A DNA stretch of 62,951 nucleotides from Hyphomicrobiales bacterium (GCA_021775595.1 JAJFHN010000039.1:1-62951), one strand, 5' to 3'. Counted from the stretch's first letter, positions 24,234 to 32,194 are shown. Program-made: numbers and translations. Notes: generated by a model not told the origin, from the letters alone.

Positions 24234-25217
24234 ATGCCTTACGAGTACACAAATAAACATAAGGTATCTTTTGCATTGGCAGTATTCCTTATGTACGATA
24301 AATACGATTTTGATGATCGTCCTAATGCTATCAGTGCTACTGGATTGATGCGTCCTCTTCGTCAGATAGTACTAGTTCAGCAGAATAAACAGCTACTTAA
24401 AAAAGTAGATATATCTGATCTAGTAGCTTCCCGTATGGGTACAGCTATTCATGATGCCTGTGAAGAATCCTGGACTGATAAAAATAATGTCAAAAAAGCT
24501 CTACGAGCTATGGGAGCATCTGAAAATGCTATAGATACTATTGTAATCAATCCTGTAGAAGTAAAAGCAGGACAAACTCCTGTCTATGTAGAGCAACGTA
24601 CTGAAAAACAGATTGTAGATATGATCGTATCTGGTAAGTTCGATCTAATACTAGACGGTACACTTAATGATTATAAATCTACAAGTGTATGGACATATAT
24701 CTATGATAGCAATTCCAGTAAATATACTGAACAAGGCAGTATCTATAAATGGTTGAATCCAGGTAAAATTAAAAGTAATTATATTAATATTAATTATATA
24801 TTTACAGACTGGTCAGCTTCTAAAGCTCGTCAAGATAGTAATTACCCGCAACAACGAGTCCTTACTAAATCCTATCCTCTATGGTCTAACGAAGAAACAG
24901 AGCAGTGGATTACACATAGACTAAATTCCTATAAAGCACTTGCCGATGCTTCACAAGAAACATTACCGGAATGTACAGATGAAGAGCTATGGGCTTCAGA
25001 AACAGTATATAAATACTATAAGAATCCTAAGTCATTAGGAAGATCTACTAAAAATTTTACTAGTTTAGATGAAGCGTTAATTCGTAAATCTACTGATGGA
25101 GATGTAGGTACAATTATTACTGTACCTGGAGAAGTAAAGGCATGTCGTTATTGTCCAGTAGTAGAAATTTGTGATCAAGCAAAACGTATGATAGCTTCTG
25201 GGAGATTAAATTTATAA
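24234..25217 (+). CDS. Cas4/RecB-like PD-(D/E)XK nuclease
   Basis: 327 residues. GTAIHDACEESW, then SGKFDLILDGTLNDYKSTSVW, gives the H...D...D-x-K order of the RecB nuclease fold (catalytic D of GKFDLI, D and K of NDYKS). The C-terminus CRYCPVVEICDQA has the closely spaced cysteines of the Cas4/AddB-type iron-sulphur cluster, though a fourth Cys is not obvious. It probably processes DNA ends for recombination next to the helicase and polymerase. Confidence 0.8.
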   Translation: MPYEYTNKHKVSFALAVFLMYDKYDFDDRPNAISATGLMRPLRQIVLVQQNKQLLKKVDISDLVASRMGTAIHDACEESWTDKNNVKKALRAMGASENAIDTIVINPVEVKAGQTPVYVEQRTEKQIVDMIVSGKFDLILDGTLNDYKSTSVWTYIYDSNSSKYTEQGSIYKWLNPGKIKSNYININYIFTDWSASKARQDSNYPQQRVLTKSYPLWSNEETEQWITHRLNSYKALADASQETLPECTDEELWASETVYKYYKNPKSLGRSTKNFTSLDEALIRKSTDGDVGTIITVPGEVKACRYCPVVEICDQAKRMIASGRLNL

Positions 25218-25222
25218 ATTAT

Positions 25223-25296
25223 TGGCCCCTAGCTCAGATTGGTAGAGCACTGGTATTTGGCACCAGCGGTCGCAGGTTCGAATCCTGCGGGGCCTG
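25223..25296 (+). tRNA. tRNA-Gln (anticodon TTG)
   Basis: 74 nt cloverleaf: acceptor TGGCCCC/GGGGCCT, D-arm GCTC/GAGC, anticodon stem CTGGT/ACCAG with loop ATTTGGC (TTG), T-arm GCAGG-TTCGAAT-CCTGC, discriminator G. U1 faces U72, acceptable for a Gln tRNA, which usually has a weak first pair. The CCA end is not encoded. It serves CAA codons, which fits the AT-rich genome. Confidence 0.93.
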
Positions 25297-25365
25297 CTTA
25301 CATAAAAGAGAGAAGGCTAATTTCCTTCCTCCCCTTATTATAGATAACTTTACATGGAAATCATA

Positions 25366-25935
25366 ATGGAATTTTTTGCAGCAGTAAGTATATGGTTTTG
25401 GGTAATTACGTTAGTAAGTTTAAGCTCTCTCTGCTTCTTTGTAGAAGTACACGAATCAGGAATGTGGGCAGCAGTTTCATTTATATCCTACTTCTTATTG
25501 GGATATTGGCTTTGGGATATGCATCCACTTAAGGCAGCATACGACAATCCTAATACAACATTCTTCGTGCTTCTCAGCTATTTGATAGTAGGTATTATTT
25601 GGAGTGGAGTTAAATGGTTCAATCTACTTAAACGAGAACGCAAAAAATTCGATATAAAGAAAACTATTATGATAAAGGATCAAGGTCGACCTTGGGATGA
25701 GCTTAGAGAAGATCATGATTTACTATATAAATATTTTAATTGTCGATGTGTAAAAGATATTATACCTTCCGCAGATAATAATAAGGGCAATATTGTTAGA
25801 TGGATGGCATATTGGCCTGTATCTTTGTTTTGGGCTGTAGTACACGATTTACTTCATGATATCTTTGAATTTATTTATAATCTGGTTGCAAATACTTATC
25901 AAAAGATGGCTAATAAAATTTTCGCAGATTTATAA
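25366..25935 (+). CDS. membrane protein (189 aa)
   Basis: I use ATG 25366; an ATG 12 bases earlier lies inside the leader. Three hydrophobic helices occur at about 5-27, 33-50 and 64-82, then a polar domain with DQGRPWDELREDHDL and CRCVKD, then an amphipathic or membrane segment (YWPVSLFWAVVHDLLHDIF). No family recognised. It sits between two tRNA genes. Confidence 0.65.
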   Translation: MEFFAAVSIWFWVITLVSLSSLCFFVEVHESGMWAAVSFISYFLLGYWLWDMHPLKAAYDNPNTTFFVLLSYLIVGIIWSGVKWFNLLKRERKKFDIKKTIMIKDQGRPWDELREDHDLLYKYFNCRCVKDIIPSADNNKGNIVRWMAYWPVSLFWAVVHDLLHDIFEFIYNLVANTYQKMANKIFADL

Positions 25936-25941
25936 AATTAT

Positions 25942-25981
25942 GCCCTTGTAGCTCAGTTGATAGAGCACTTTCGCTTGTAAA
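25942..25981 (+). pseudogene. tRNA-Thr 5' half, truncated at the anticodon loop
   Basis: GCCCTTG TA GCTC AGTTGATA GAGC is a normal tRNA 5' half, ending in CTTGTAA, the Thr (TGT) anticodon loop. There is one extra base before the anticodon stem. No matching 3' half follows; instead an HNH cassette starts here. An intact tRNA-Thr with the same anticodon lies at its far end. Confidence 0.7.
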
Positions 25982-26031
25982 AATTACAAACATACGTATA
26001 CTGTAATTACTCATAAATACAGGAGAAACGT

Positions 26032-26421
26032 ATGGCTAATAAACAGTATCACTATGAATATAATAAAGCTCGTTTTAAACGAGTAAAAAAGTGGATGTTT
26101 GAGACTATAGGGGGTAATTGTATTATTTGCGGGATAATTGCTACAGAAATTGACCATATAGACCCCAACACAAAGTCTTTTAATTTAACTAAAGGTTGGT
26201 CTAAAGCTAAACATATAGTAGAAGCAGAATTACAAAAATGCCAACCATTATGCAAACCTTGCCACATAAATAAAACAAGAAATGATCTAAAACAAAACGA
26301 TGCCAGAAAAGTACATGGCACTCTATCTTCATATAGATATTGTAAATGTGATTTATGTAAAAAAGCAAAGTCTGATTGGATGAAAGAATATAAAATACGC
26401 CGGTGTAGCTCAGAGGCTTAG
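26032..26421 (+). CDS. HNH homing endonuclease
   Basis: 129 residues. NCIICGIIATEIDHIDPNTKSF, then LCKPCHINKTRND, is the HNH motif with zinc-binding Cys pairs. A basic KxxRFKRVKKW N-terminus and a C-terminal RYCKCDLCKKA cluster may bind DNA. ACAGGAG precedes the ATG. The last codons run 23 bases into the intact tRNA-Thr, so its stop codon lies in the D-loop of that tRNA. It appears to have invaded at a tRNA-Thr anticodon loop. Confidence 0.85.
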   Translation: MANKQYHYEYNKARFKRVKKWMFETIGGNCIICGIIATEIDHIDPNTKSFNLTKGWSKAKHIVEAELQKCQPLCKPCHINKTRNDLKQNDARKVHGTLSSYRYCKCDLCKKAKSDWMKEYKIRRCSSEA

Positions 26422-26469
26422 CAGGAACCTTGTAAGTTCCAGACGGGAGTTCGATTCTCTCCTCCGGCT
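26399..26469 (+). tRNA. tRNA-Thr (anticodon TGT)
   Basis: 71 nt: acceptor GCCGGTG/CTCCGGC (one T-T mismatch), D-arm GCTC with TAGC, anticodon stem GGAAC/GTTCC with loop CTTGTAA (TGT), T-arm GGGAG-TTCGATT-CTCTC. CCA is not encoded. Reads ACA codons. The end of the HNH gene overlaps its first 23 bases. Confidence 0.85.
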
Positions 26470-26477
26470 TTGTAAGC

Positions 26478-26542
26478 CTGACTAGTTCTACAACGCCTAC
26501 TGAAAGCTCCATTAGAAATTATGGTAGGGAGTAACTAGTCAG
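26478..26542 (+). other. hairpin element between tRNA-Thr and thyX leader
   Basis: CTGACTAGTT (26478-26487) pairs perfectly with AACTAGTCAG (26533-26542). Inside, CCAT/ATGG and CTCC/GGAG can pair. It may be a 3' trailer structure that ends or matures the tRNA transcript, or part of the next structured element. Confidence 0.5.
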
Positions 26543-26555
26543 ATATTTATTTTTG

Positions 26556-26670
26556 AATAGAAAATACCTCAGCAGATTAAAAGGGTATTAGACAACTAGA
26601 CGTAGGGGCTGCCCTAAAACGGACGATATTCCATCTGTAAAGTCTAATAAGTAATGAGGTATTTTCTATT
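26556..26670 (+). ncRNA. structured leader of thyX, closed by a 16 bp stem
   Basis: A perfect 16 bp stem AATAGAAAATACCTCA/TGAGGTATTTTCTATT encloses an 8 bp stem TATTAGAC/GTCTAATA, which encloses TAGGG-GCTG-CCCTA. CAGAT (26573-26577) can also pair with ATCTG (26633-26637) across the inner stem, a possible pseudoknot. The thyX ribosome site follows within 30 bases. It could be a regulatory leader, processing site or stable RNA. No known riboswitch consensus was recognised. Confidence 0.6.
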
Positions 26671-26703
26671 TAACTTATAAGGAAATATATATAAGGAGAT
26701 TAT

Positions 26704-27381
26704 ATGAGTAAAATTAATGTATTAGATCATGGATTCGTACGTCTTGTAGATTCCATGGGTAGTGATTTATCTGTAGTTAGAGCTGCCAGGGTGTCATATG
26801 ATGCCGAATGGAGAGCAGGAGATGATACTGAAGGGGATAATAAACTTATTAATTACCTATGGAAGAATAAACATTCTACCCCGTTCGAATCAGTAACTTT
26901 TACTTTTGAAGTAAAAGCACCTATCTTTGTCTTTAGACAATGGCACAGGCATCGTACCTGGAGCTACAATGAGCTCTCAGCTCGTTATAAAGAACTTCCT
27001 GAAGAATTCTATGTACCTAAGTTAGATCAAATTACAGAGCAATCTAAAGACAATAAGCAGATGCGTACTTCTGATCAAAATCTGAAAGCTCAAGTAATTC
27101 AAATGCAAATACAGACGCAAAATGTAGATGCATTTAAAGCTTATCGAGCAATGCTTAGTAATGGGTGCCCTAGAGAATTAGCACGATCAGTACTTCCAGT
27201 AGCTACATATAGTCATATGTTTGCTACAGTTAATCTACTTAATCTTATGAAATTTTGCACATTAAGATCTCATAATCATGCTCAATATGAAATCCAAGTT
27301 TACTCAGATGCTATATTGAAATTAGCTAGAACAGTAGCTCCAGTATGTATCGCAGCCTGGGAAAAAACTCATGAACGATAA
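26704..27381 (+). CDS. thyX: flavin-dependent thymidylate synthase ThyX
   Basis: 225 residues. The ThyX signature RHRTWSYNELSARY is at 82-95, and HSTPFESVTFTFEV before it is typical. The enzyme makes dTMP from dUMP using methylene-THF and FAD. With the dCMP deaminase at 32345 it forms a phage route from dCMP to dTMP. AAGGAG lies before the ATG, after a long structured leader. Overlaps the next gene by 11 bases. Confidence 0.96.
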   Translation: MSKINVLDHGFVRLVDSMGSDLSVVRAARVSYDAEWRAGDDTEGDNKLINYLWKNKHSTPFESVTFTFEVKAPIFVFRQWHRHRTWSYNELSARYKELPEEFYVPKLDQITEQSKDNKQMRTSDQNLKAQVIQMQIQTQNVDAFKAYRAMLSNGCPRELARSVLPVATYSHMFATVNLLNLMKFCTLRSHNHAQYEIQVYSDAILKLARTVAPVCIAAWEKTHER

Positions 27382-27793
27382 ACAAAGAATAGCTGATCTA
27401 AAAAAATCTATTAAGTCTGCTCCACGAGCAGAACCTCATATGTCGTTAGGTAGTTTAATAAAAGCTCTACAGAGAGAGAGACTTGATCTACCCGTAATGA
27501 CTAGCCTAGGAGAATTCCCCGGCCCATTGTATACATACTGGGGAAACTCCTCCCATCTGGCATTTGAGCCTGGCCCTCCAATTAGCGTACAAGATCTCAT
27601 ACAGGTATGTACTGAAGCTATGAATCAATTATTTGTAGGAGATAATGATGATTTTATGATGAGACAGAATACACCGGTATGGGTATCCCCAGTAGGTGCA
27701 GCTAATGGCAATGCTATTGCTGATGTAGTTCCTACCGCTAATAATGTCATATTAGTACTTACAAATATGAATAAGATTAAGGAATTAAAATGA
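27371..27793 (+). CDS. hypothetical protein (140 aa), open frame continues past its TGA
   Basis: Soluble (MNDKQRIADLKKSIKSAPRA, SLGEFPGPLYTYWGN). No family assured; the GPLYTYWGNSSHLAF stretch recalls small phage proteins found next to nucleotide genes. The stop is TGA, and the same frame stays open for 38 more codons with protein-like sequence. Confidence 0.6.
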   Translation: MNDKQRIADLKKSIKSAPRAEPHMSLGSLIKALQRERLDLPVMTSLGEFPGPLYTYWGNSSHLAFEPGPPISVQDLIQVCTEAMNQLFVGDNDDFMMRQNTPVWVSPVGAANGNAIADVVPTANNVILVLTNMNKIKELK

Positions 27794-27910
27794 AAGTACG
27801 GAGGCGGGAAAAGTAGACCCGCAGGCTTTAACGACAAGCATACCAACGGAATGACGTATGTGGCCCGGTTGATTGAAAAAGGTTATATGTGGATGTGCCA
27901 TGATCCGTAA
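27794..27910 (+). pseudogene. in-frame continuation after the TGA of 27371-27793
   Basis: Reads KYGGGKSRPAGFNDKHTNGM then TYVARLIEKGYMWMCHDP and a TAA. It looks like real coding sequence but has no start or ribosome site of its own. Options are readthrough of the TGA, a nonsense-split gene, or the remnant of another gene. Confidence 0.4.
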
Positions 27911-27988
27911 TGGCTGGAAACCACACAAAGTCCCTGCACTTCTAAACAGGCAAAACAACCTAGCTAAGGTAACGCTTAGCCCGTACTT
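27794..27988 (+). other. inverted repeats upstream of primase
   Basis: AAGTACGG (27794-27801) pairs with CCGTACTT (27981-27988). Within are GCGGG/CCCGC, CATAC/GTATG, GCCAT/ATGGC, CCTG/CAGG and the clear hairpin GCTAAG-GTAACG-CTTAGC (27963-27980). The first half overlaps the coding-like frame above, so only the part after 27911 is clearly non-coding. Possible leader structure of the primase gene. Confidence 0.4.
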
Positions 27989-28012
27989 AATATATTTATA
28001 TAAGGAATTAAG

Positions 28013-30169
28013 ATGAAAAAGTACCACCCATTCTCTGAAAGTATAGTAGACGTTTTAGTACATAAAGTTAATAACGGTAATAGGCACTTCTTTCGTATAT
28101 TGTCTGCATACTACCTATCTAAAGTAGCATCTATGATGCGCTGTAATATTCAAACAAATGATCGGGGAGTTGTACCAGTTAATACTTATGTATTGAATTT
28201 AATGGTATCTGGCACAGGTAAAGGGCATTCCACAAATATCTTAGAAAGAGATTTTCTAGACCATTTTAAAACTAAATTCTTAAATACAGTTTTTCCTTTA
28301 AAAGCTGAAGAACATATTCAAATTCTAGCCGGGGAAAGAGCACAGACTAAGATTAATAATAAACAAAGTATTCTTCCCCTATCAGAAGAAACATCCCTTC
28401 AACAAGATAAATTTCAAAAGCATTTTGACAGGCTAGGAGAGCTTGCTTTTAGTTTTGATAGTGGTACGGCGCCAGCAGTAAAACAGATGAGAGAGAAGCT
28501 ACTATTAGCTTCTGCAGGCTCTATGAATCTTGAACTAGATGAAGTTGGTTCAAACATGTCAGCTAATGTAGAAGTACTTAATACCTTCCTAGAACTATAC
28601 GATATGGGAAGAATAAAGCAAAAACTTATTAAAAATACATTAGAAAATATTAGATCAGAAGAATTACCTGGTAATACTCCAACTAATCTAATGATGTTTG
28701 GTACACCTACTAAACTCCTGGATGGCGGAAAAACAGAAGAAGAATTTAAACAGTTATTAGAAACTGGGTATGCTCGTAGATTATTGATTGGGTATACAGT
28801 GGATAATCATCGTATTAAATACCCGTCAGCTAAAGCACGATATCTTCAAATGGTAGATACTAAATTAACTACAAGTATGCAAACTATACAAAGTAAATTT
28901 GCTAGTTTTGCTACACGTCCGTTTAATCCTGTATTACAGATATCAGAAGAAAATTCTATTTATCTAATAGAATATCAGATGAAATGTGAAGATTTGGCTG
29001 AACATTTTAAAGAACATATGGCAGTACACAAAGCTGAAATGATTCATCGATATTACAAAGTACTTAAATTGGCAGGAGCTTATGCATTTACCGATAATTC
29101 AACTGAGATAACTAGAGATCATCTAGATTACGCTATCAGTGTAGTAGAAGATTCGGGAGAAGCTTTTCATACTATGATGCGTAAACAAGGCCCATATGAA
29201 CGTCTGGCTCATTATTTAGCTGACTGCAGCAATGAGGTTACACAGCATGAATTGATCGAAGAATTGCCATTCTATAAAGGCTCAGAGTCCCAACGTAAAG
29301 ATCTCATGACTTTAGCTATGTCATTCGGGTATAAGAATAATATTATTATTCGTAAAAGAACTATGGATGATATTGATTTCTTCTCAGGAGAAACTCTCAC
29401 TGAAATAGATATGAATAAGCTTACTGCTTCCGTAAGTACTGATATAGCTTACCATTATAAAACTACCAATCCTCCGTTTACTAAACTACATAAAATAACC
29501 ACAGCTAAGGGATGGAATTATACTGCTCATTCATTTATAAATGATCATCGTGTAGGGGATAATGCTATTCCTGGGTTTGATCTAATAATTTTAGATTGTG
29601 ACGGGGATGTAACAATTCCAATAGTAAAAACTCTATTAGAAGATTATACATTTATGATCTCTACCACTAAAAGACACACAGATCAAATTAATCGATTTAG
29701 ACTTATATTACCTATGTCTCATCACCTTAAATTATCTTCTGATGATTATTCTAGGTTTATGGCTAATGTATTTGAATGGTTACCCTTTCCTGTAGACGAA
29801 GGAGCTAAAGATATAGCTAGGAAATGGGCATCTCATCCTGGACATTATGAGTATAATTCCGGAGGTATTTTAGATGCTACTTTATTTATTCCAGAAACTA
29901 AAAGATCTGATGAAACTAAAGCATATATCGGAGCTGCTGGAGTAACTAACATAGAGAGATGGTTTAAATCTCATACAACTAAAGGTAATAGAGCTACTCA
30001 CCTATATAGATACGGAATGGTTATGGTGGATGCAGGTTTGCCACTAGAAGAAATTATTAGAAAGCTAGAAACATTTAATAAATCATTGGAATCTCCACTA
30101 CCTGAAGATCAATTCAGACATAGCACAATTAAATCTATCAGTAAAGAAGTACATAAACGTGGAACCTAG
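28013..30169 (+). CDS. primase-like replication protein (N4 gp43-like)
   Basis: 718 residues. The N-terminal part has LMVSGTGKGHSTN, a Walker-A-like loop, in a DUF3987-like helicase region. The C-terminal part has GFDLIILDCDGDVTIP and ISTTKRHTDQINRFRLILPM with later ARKWASHPGHYEY, the acidic-pair and His/Arg pattern of archaeo-eukaryotic-type primases. It therefore looks like a primase fused to an NTPase-like domain. It is in the position of N4 gp43. Ribosome site AAGGAAT. Confidence 0.75.
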   Translation: MKKYHPFSESIVDVLVHKVNNGNRHFFRILSAYYLSKVASMMRCNIQTNDRGVVPVNTYVLNLMVSGTGKGHSTNILERDFLDHFKTKFLNTVFPLKAEEHIQILAGERAQTKINNKQSILPLSEETSLQQDKFQKHFDRLGELAFSFDSGTAPAVKQMREKLLLASAGSMNLELDEVGSNMSANVEVLNTFLELYDMGRIKQKLIKNTLENIRSEELPGNTPTNLMMFGTPTKLLDGGKTEEEFKQLLETGYARRLLIGYTVDNHRIKYPSAKARYLQMVDTKLTTSMQTIQSKFASFATRPFNPVLQISEENSIYLIEYQMKCEDLAEHFKEHMAVHKAEMIHRYYKVLKLAGAYAFTDNSTEITRDHLDYAISVVEDSGEAFHTMMRKQGPYERLAHYLADCSNEVTQHELIEELPFYKGSESQRKDLMTLAMSFGYKNNIIIRKRTMDDIDFFSGETLTEIDMNKLTASVSTDIAYHYKTTNPPFTKLHKITTAKGWNYTAHSFINDHRVGDNAIPGFDLIILDCDGDVTIPIVKTLLEDYTFMISTTKRHTDQINRFRLILPMSHHLKLSSDDYSRFMANVFEWLPFPVDEGAKDIARKWASHPGHYEYNSGGILDATLFIPETKRSDETKAYIGAAGVTNIERWFKSHTTKGNRATHLYRYGMVMVDAGLPLEEIIRKLETFNKSLESPLPEDQFRHSTIKSISKEVHKRGT

Positions 30170-30248
30170 TATAGGAGAACAACTGTTTATTGCTTTTGTT
30201 TCCTGGGCTATTTTTGTAGGAATAATATGGGTCTATATTTATATGTAA
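30159..30248 (+). CDS. small membrane peptide (29 aa)
   Basis: Starts at GTG 30159, overlapping the primase end; reads MEPSIGEQLFIAFVSWAIFV and on, one hydrophobic helix. No strong ribosome site. Its stop overlaps the tRNA-like element. Confidence 0.35.
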   Translation: MEPSIGEQLFIAFVSWAIFVGIIWVYIYM

Positions 30249-30295
30249 GTCCACTGGCTTGTGGCTGATCGAAGGTTCGAATCCTATCACTTACG
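30245..30295 (+). pseudogene. tRNA-like remnant lacking a D-arm
   Basis: GTAAGT/ACTTAC forms an acceptor-like stem, CCAC-TGGCTT-GTGG an anticodon-like arm, and AAGG-TTCGAAT-CCT a T-arm with the canonical loop. The D-arm is missing and the anticodon loop has 6 bases. A decayed tRNA or a tRNA mimic. Confidence 0.4.
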
Positions 30296-30306
30296 CTATT
30301 AAATAG

Positions 30307-30330
30307 AATGCGGTTCGATTCCGCTGGGTT
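30307..30330 (+). pseudogene. second T-arm-like tRNA fragment
   Basis: GCGG-TTCGATT-CCGC followed by TGGGTTG looks like the 3' third of a tRNA. I find no matching 5' part nearby, so it is likely a fragment. Confidence 0.35.
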
Positions 30331-30331
30331 G

Positions 30332-30490
30332 CTGACATTTGGTAAGAGAAAGGGAGATCGAAACTCTCCAGTATACTGAGTCTAATAACCTCCGTTATAC
30401 GGACAGACAAGTATCAGAGCCGTTGGTACGGTGAGCATGACCGGAGGGAAAGACTTCCACCTAATTTGTTAATGTGACAACAAGGAGAAT
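30332..30490 (+). other. multi-hairpin leader of the Sak4-like gene
   Basis: Non-coding. GGAGA-TCGAAAC-TCTCC, CCGT-TAT-ACGG (30392-30402), and CCTCCG (30389) with CGGAGG (30442) can form; ACATT/AATGT may close the whole. The ribosome site AAGGAG follows. No known regulatory class was recognised. Confidence 0.4.
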
Positions 30491-30491
30491 T

Positions 30492-30958
30492 ATGCCAACA
30501 AATGATCATCTAATTTTAGTATCAGGAAAATCAGCAACAGGTAAAACAGCTAGTCTAATGGGTATGCAGGATCCAGATGGAGTTATGTATTTAAATTGTG
30601 AGAATGGTAAGAAATTACCCTTTAAAAATACATTTAAATCATACACCATCACTGATGTAGCTCAAGTGTACGAAGGTATTAGAGCTGCTGAAACTATGCC
30701 TAACGTGCATACAGTAGTAATTGATACTCTTACATACCTTATGGACTTATATGAGTCTACAAGGGTATTGACGGCTGCAGATACTATGAAAGCCTGGGGA
30801 GAGTATGCTCAGTATATGAAAGTACTCATGTCCCAGGTAATAGCACCTTCAACTAAAAATATTGTTTTCTTAGCTCATACATCAGATGTGTTAAATAAGT
30901 CTGAAATGGTTAATGAAACTATAGTTAAAGTTAAAGGATCCTTAATGAATCAAGGCAT
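30492..30958 (+). CDS. Sak4-like RecA-fold ATPase, exon 1
   Basis: Starts at ATG 30492 after AAGGAG; an upstream GTG is inside the leader. Walker A SGKSATGKTA near residues 8-17, VMYLNCENGKKLPF, and Walker B VHTVVIDTLTYL mark the AAA_24/Sak4 group of phage recombination ATPases, which assist SSB-linked strand annealing. The exon ends KGSLMNQG + AT. Joining 30958 to 31780 gives MNQGIESFFTSVISSKK in one frame, 242 residues in all (729 coding bases, an exact multiple of 3). Confidence 0.85.
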
Positions 30959-31779
30959 CAACATCGGTGCTGCTGCTTAGAAATAAGCAGGCAATAATCT
31001 CTTGAATTGCTGGAAAATCTAAAGTATACTATGTAGGTATACCATGATAATCAGCAGCTAAGACAGAGGTTAATTATGCAGATTAATAAAAAAGATATGA
31101 CCGCAACATTAGCTAATAAGTACTTACGATATAGTAAATATACAGGATATTTATACCGTAAATACAAGTATCATAATAATGTTGTAAAAGATAAGCGAGC
31201 ATGTAGACCTTGCAATAACCAAACACAACAGCATTTAGATGTTACACTGTGCGGTAGGAATTACCCTGCCCATAGAATTATTTGGTTAATGGTTTACGGC
31301 AAGTTTCCTGAAAGGCATATAGACCATATTAATCATATAGAAACTGACAATACGCTAATAAATTTAAGGGAAGTTTCTCAATATGAAAATAACCGAAATA
31401 ATTCCAAACGCAAAGACAATACCACAGGTGTTGTAGGAGTTTGGGTTAGTAAGGTTAATGGTAATAAAAAATATATAGCAGAAATTAGAGACTTAAATAA
31501 AAAGAAAATAACAAAATCTTTTTATACTCTAAAAGAAGCAAAATCCCAGAGAAAACAATGGGAAAAATTATATAATTATCACCGTAATCATGGCATAGTA
31601 AAACCTCTGTAAAGTTCAACGACTATCCCTACGGGGAGTACACTGCAAGTATATGGTAGTGGAAGCGGGAGATCTCTAATCAGGTAATGCTGTAGAGAAT
31701 GATATAGTCTACTCTTGCATGAAAATGTAAGCAGAGTTAAAACTCGATTTGTATTTTACGCATACAAATGAATATTACG
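30959..31779 (+). ncRNA. group I intron 3 in Sak4-like gene
   Basis: 821 nt. Core strands: TTGAATTGCTGGAAAATCT, GATAATCAGCAGCTAAG (P4/P5), then, after the HNH gene, GTTCAACGACTATCCC (P3/P7) and GAATGATATAGTCTAC (P7). The 5' exon ends in T and the intron ends in G, and the joined codon ATC restores a conserved protein segment. The endonuclease sits in a peripheral loop upstream of the P7 strands, unlike introns 1 and 2. Confidence 0.88.
31076..31612 (+). CDS. HNH homing endonuclease in intron 3
   Basis: 178 residues. AHRIIWLMVYGKFPERHIDH, then NHIETDNTLINLREVSQYEN and NRNNSKRKDNTTGVVGVW, are the HNH_3 and AP2-like/NUMOD parts common in phage intron endonucleases. It should spread the intron into intronless alleles of the ATPase gene. 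AGAGG precedes the ATG. Confidence 0.9.
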   Translation: MQINKKDMTATLANKYLRYSKYTGYLYRKYKYHNNVVKDKRACRPCNNQTQQHLDVTLCGRNYPAHRIIWLMVYGKFPERHIDHINHIETDNTLINLREVSQYENNRNNSKRKDNTTGVVGVWVSKVNGNKKYIAEIRDLNKKKITKSFYTLKEAKSQRKQWEKLYNYHRNHGIVKPL

Positions 31780-32041
31780 CGAAAGTTTCTTTACGTCAGT
31801 TATTTCAAGTAAAAAGATGGCTCTTGCCAATTTGACAGATACAGTAGCTAAATCTGATTTATTTACAATTACTCCTGAAGATGAAATAGTCGGGTTCAAA
31901 TACGTATTTCAGACTAGGTTAACTAAAGAAACTGTAAATGAACGTATTAGATCTCCTGTAGGTATGTGGGACCTAAATGAGACATTCATAGATAATAACC
32001 TACAGAATGTTTTAGATAGGCTTCATAAATTCTATGGTTAA
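31780..32041 (+). CDS. Sak4-like RecA-fold ATPase, exon 2
   Basis: C-terminal 87 residues, starting with the last base of the Ile codon: ESFFTSVISSKKMALANL, then VGFKYVFQTRLTKETVNERI and RSPVGMWDLNETFIDNNLQN. This conserved tail is found in phage homologues as one piece with exon 1. On its own it lacks a ribosome site before the internal ATG, which supports splicing. Confidence 0.85.
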
Positions 32042-32194
32042 CTTGGTAATATAGTGTAATATGCCCTGTGCGTATTGCATTATTAGAGCCACGTTAAACT
32101 TATCTAATGCGGGATGGGACTGTGGCGCCTTCCCTTATGAGGTATCCTCCTCGTTACGGGGCCTATCCTAACTGAAGAGTTATAAAATACTAGC

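Noticed and set aside
25942-26469. A spliced tRNA-Thr with an HNH-bearing intron
   Set aside because: The 5' half (GCCCTTG) does not pair with the downstream 3' acceptor strand (CTCCGGC), and the downstream tRNA is complete by itself.
27785-28027. Minus-strand 80-residue frame in the gap before the primase
   Set aside because: No ribosome site, and the plus strand shows a better coding-like frame plus inverted repeats.
32061-32168. 35-codon ATG frame in the gap before dCMP deaminase
   Set aside because: Weak ribosome site and no family; it is followed by structured non-coding DNA. Kept only as a remark.
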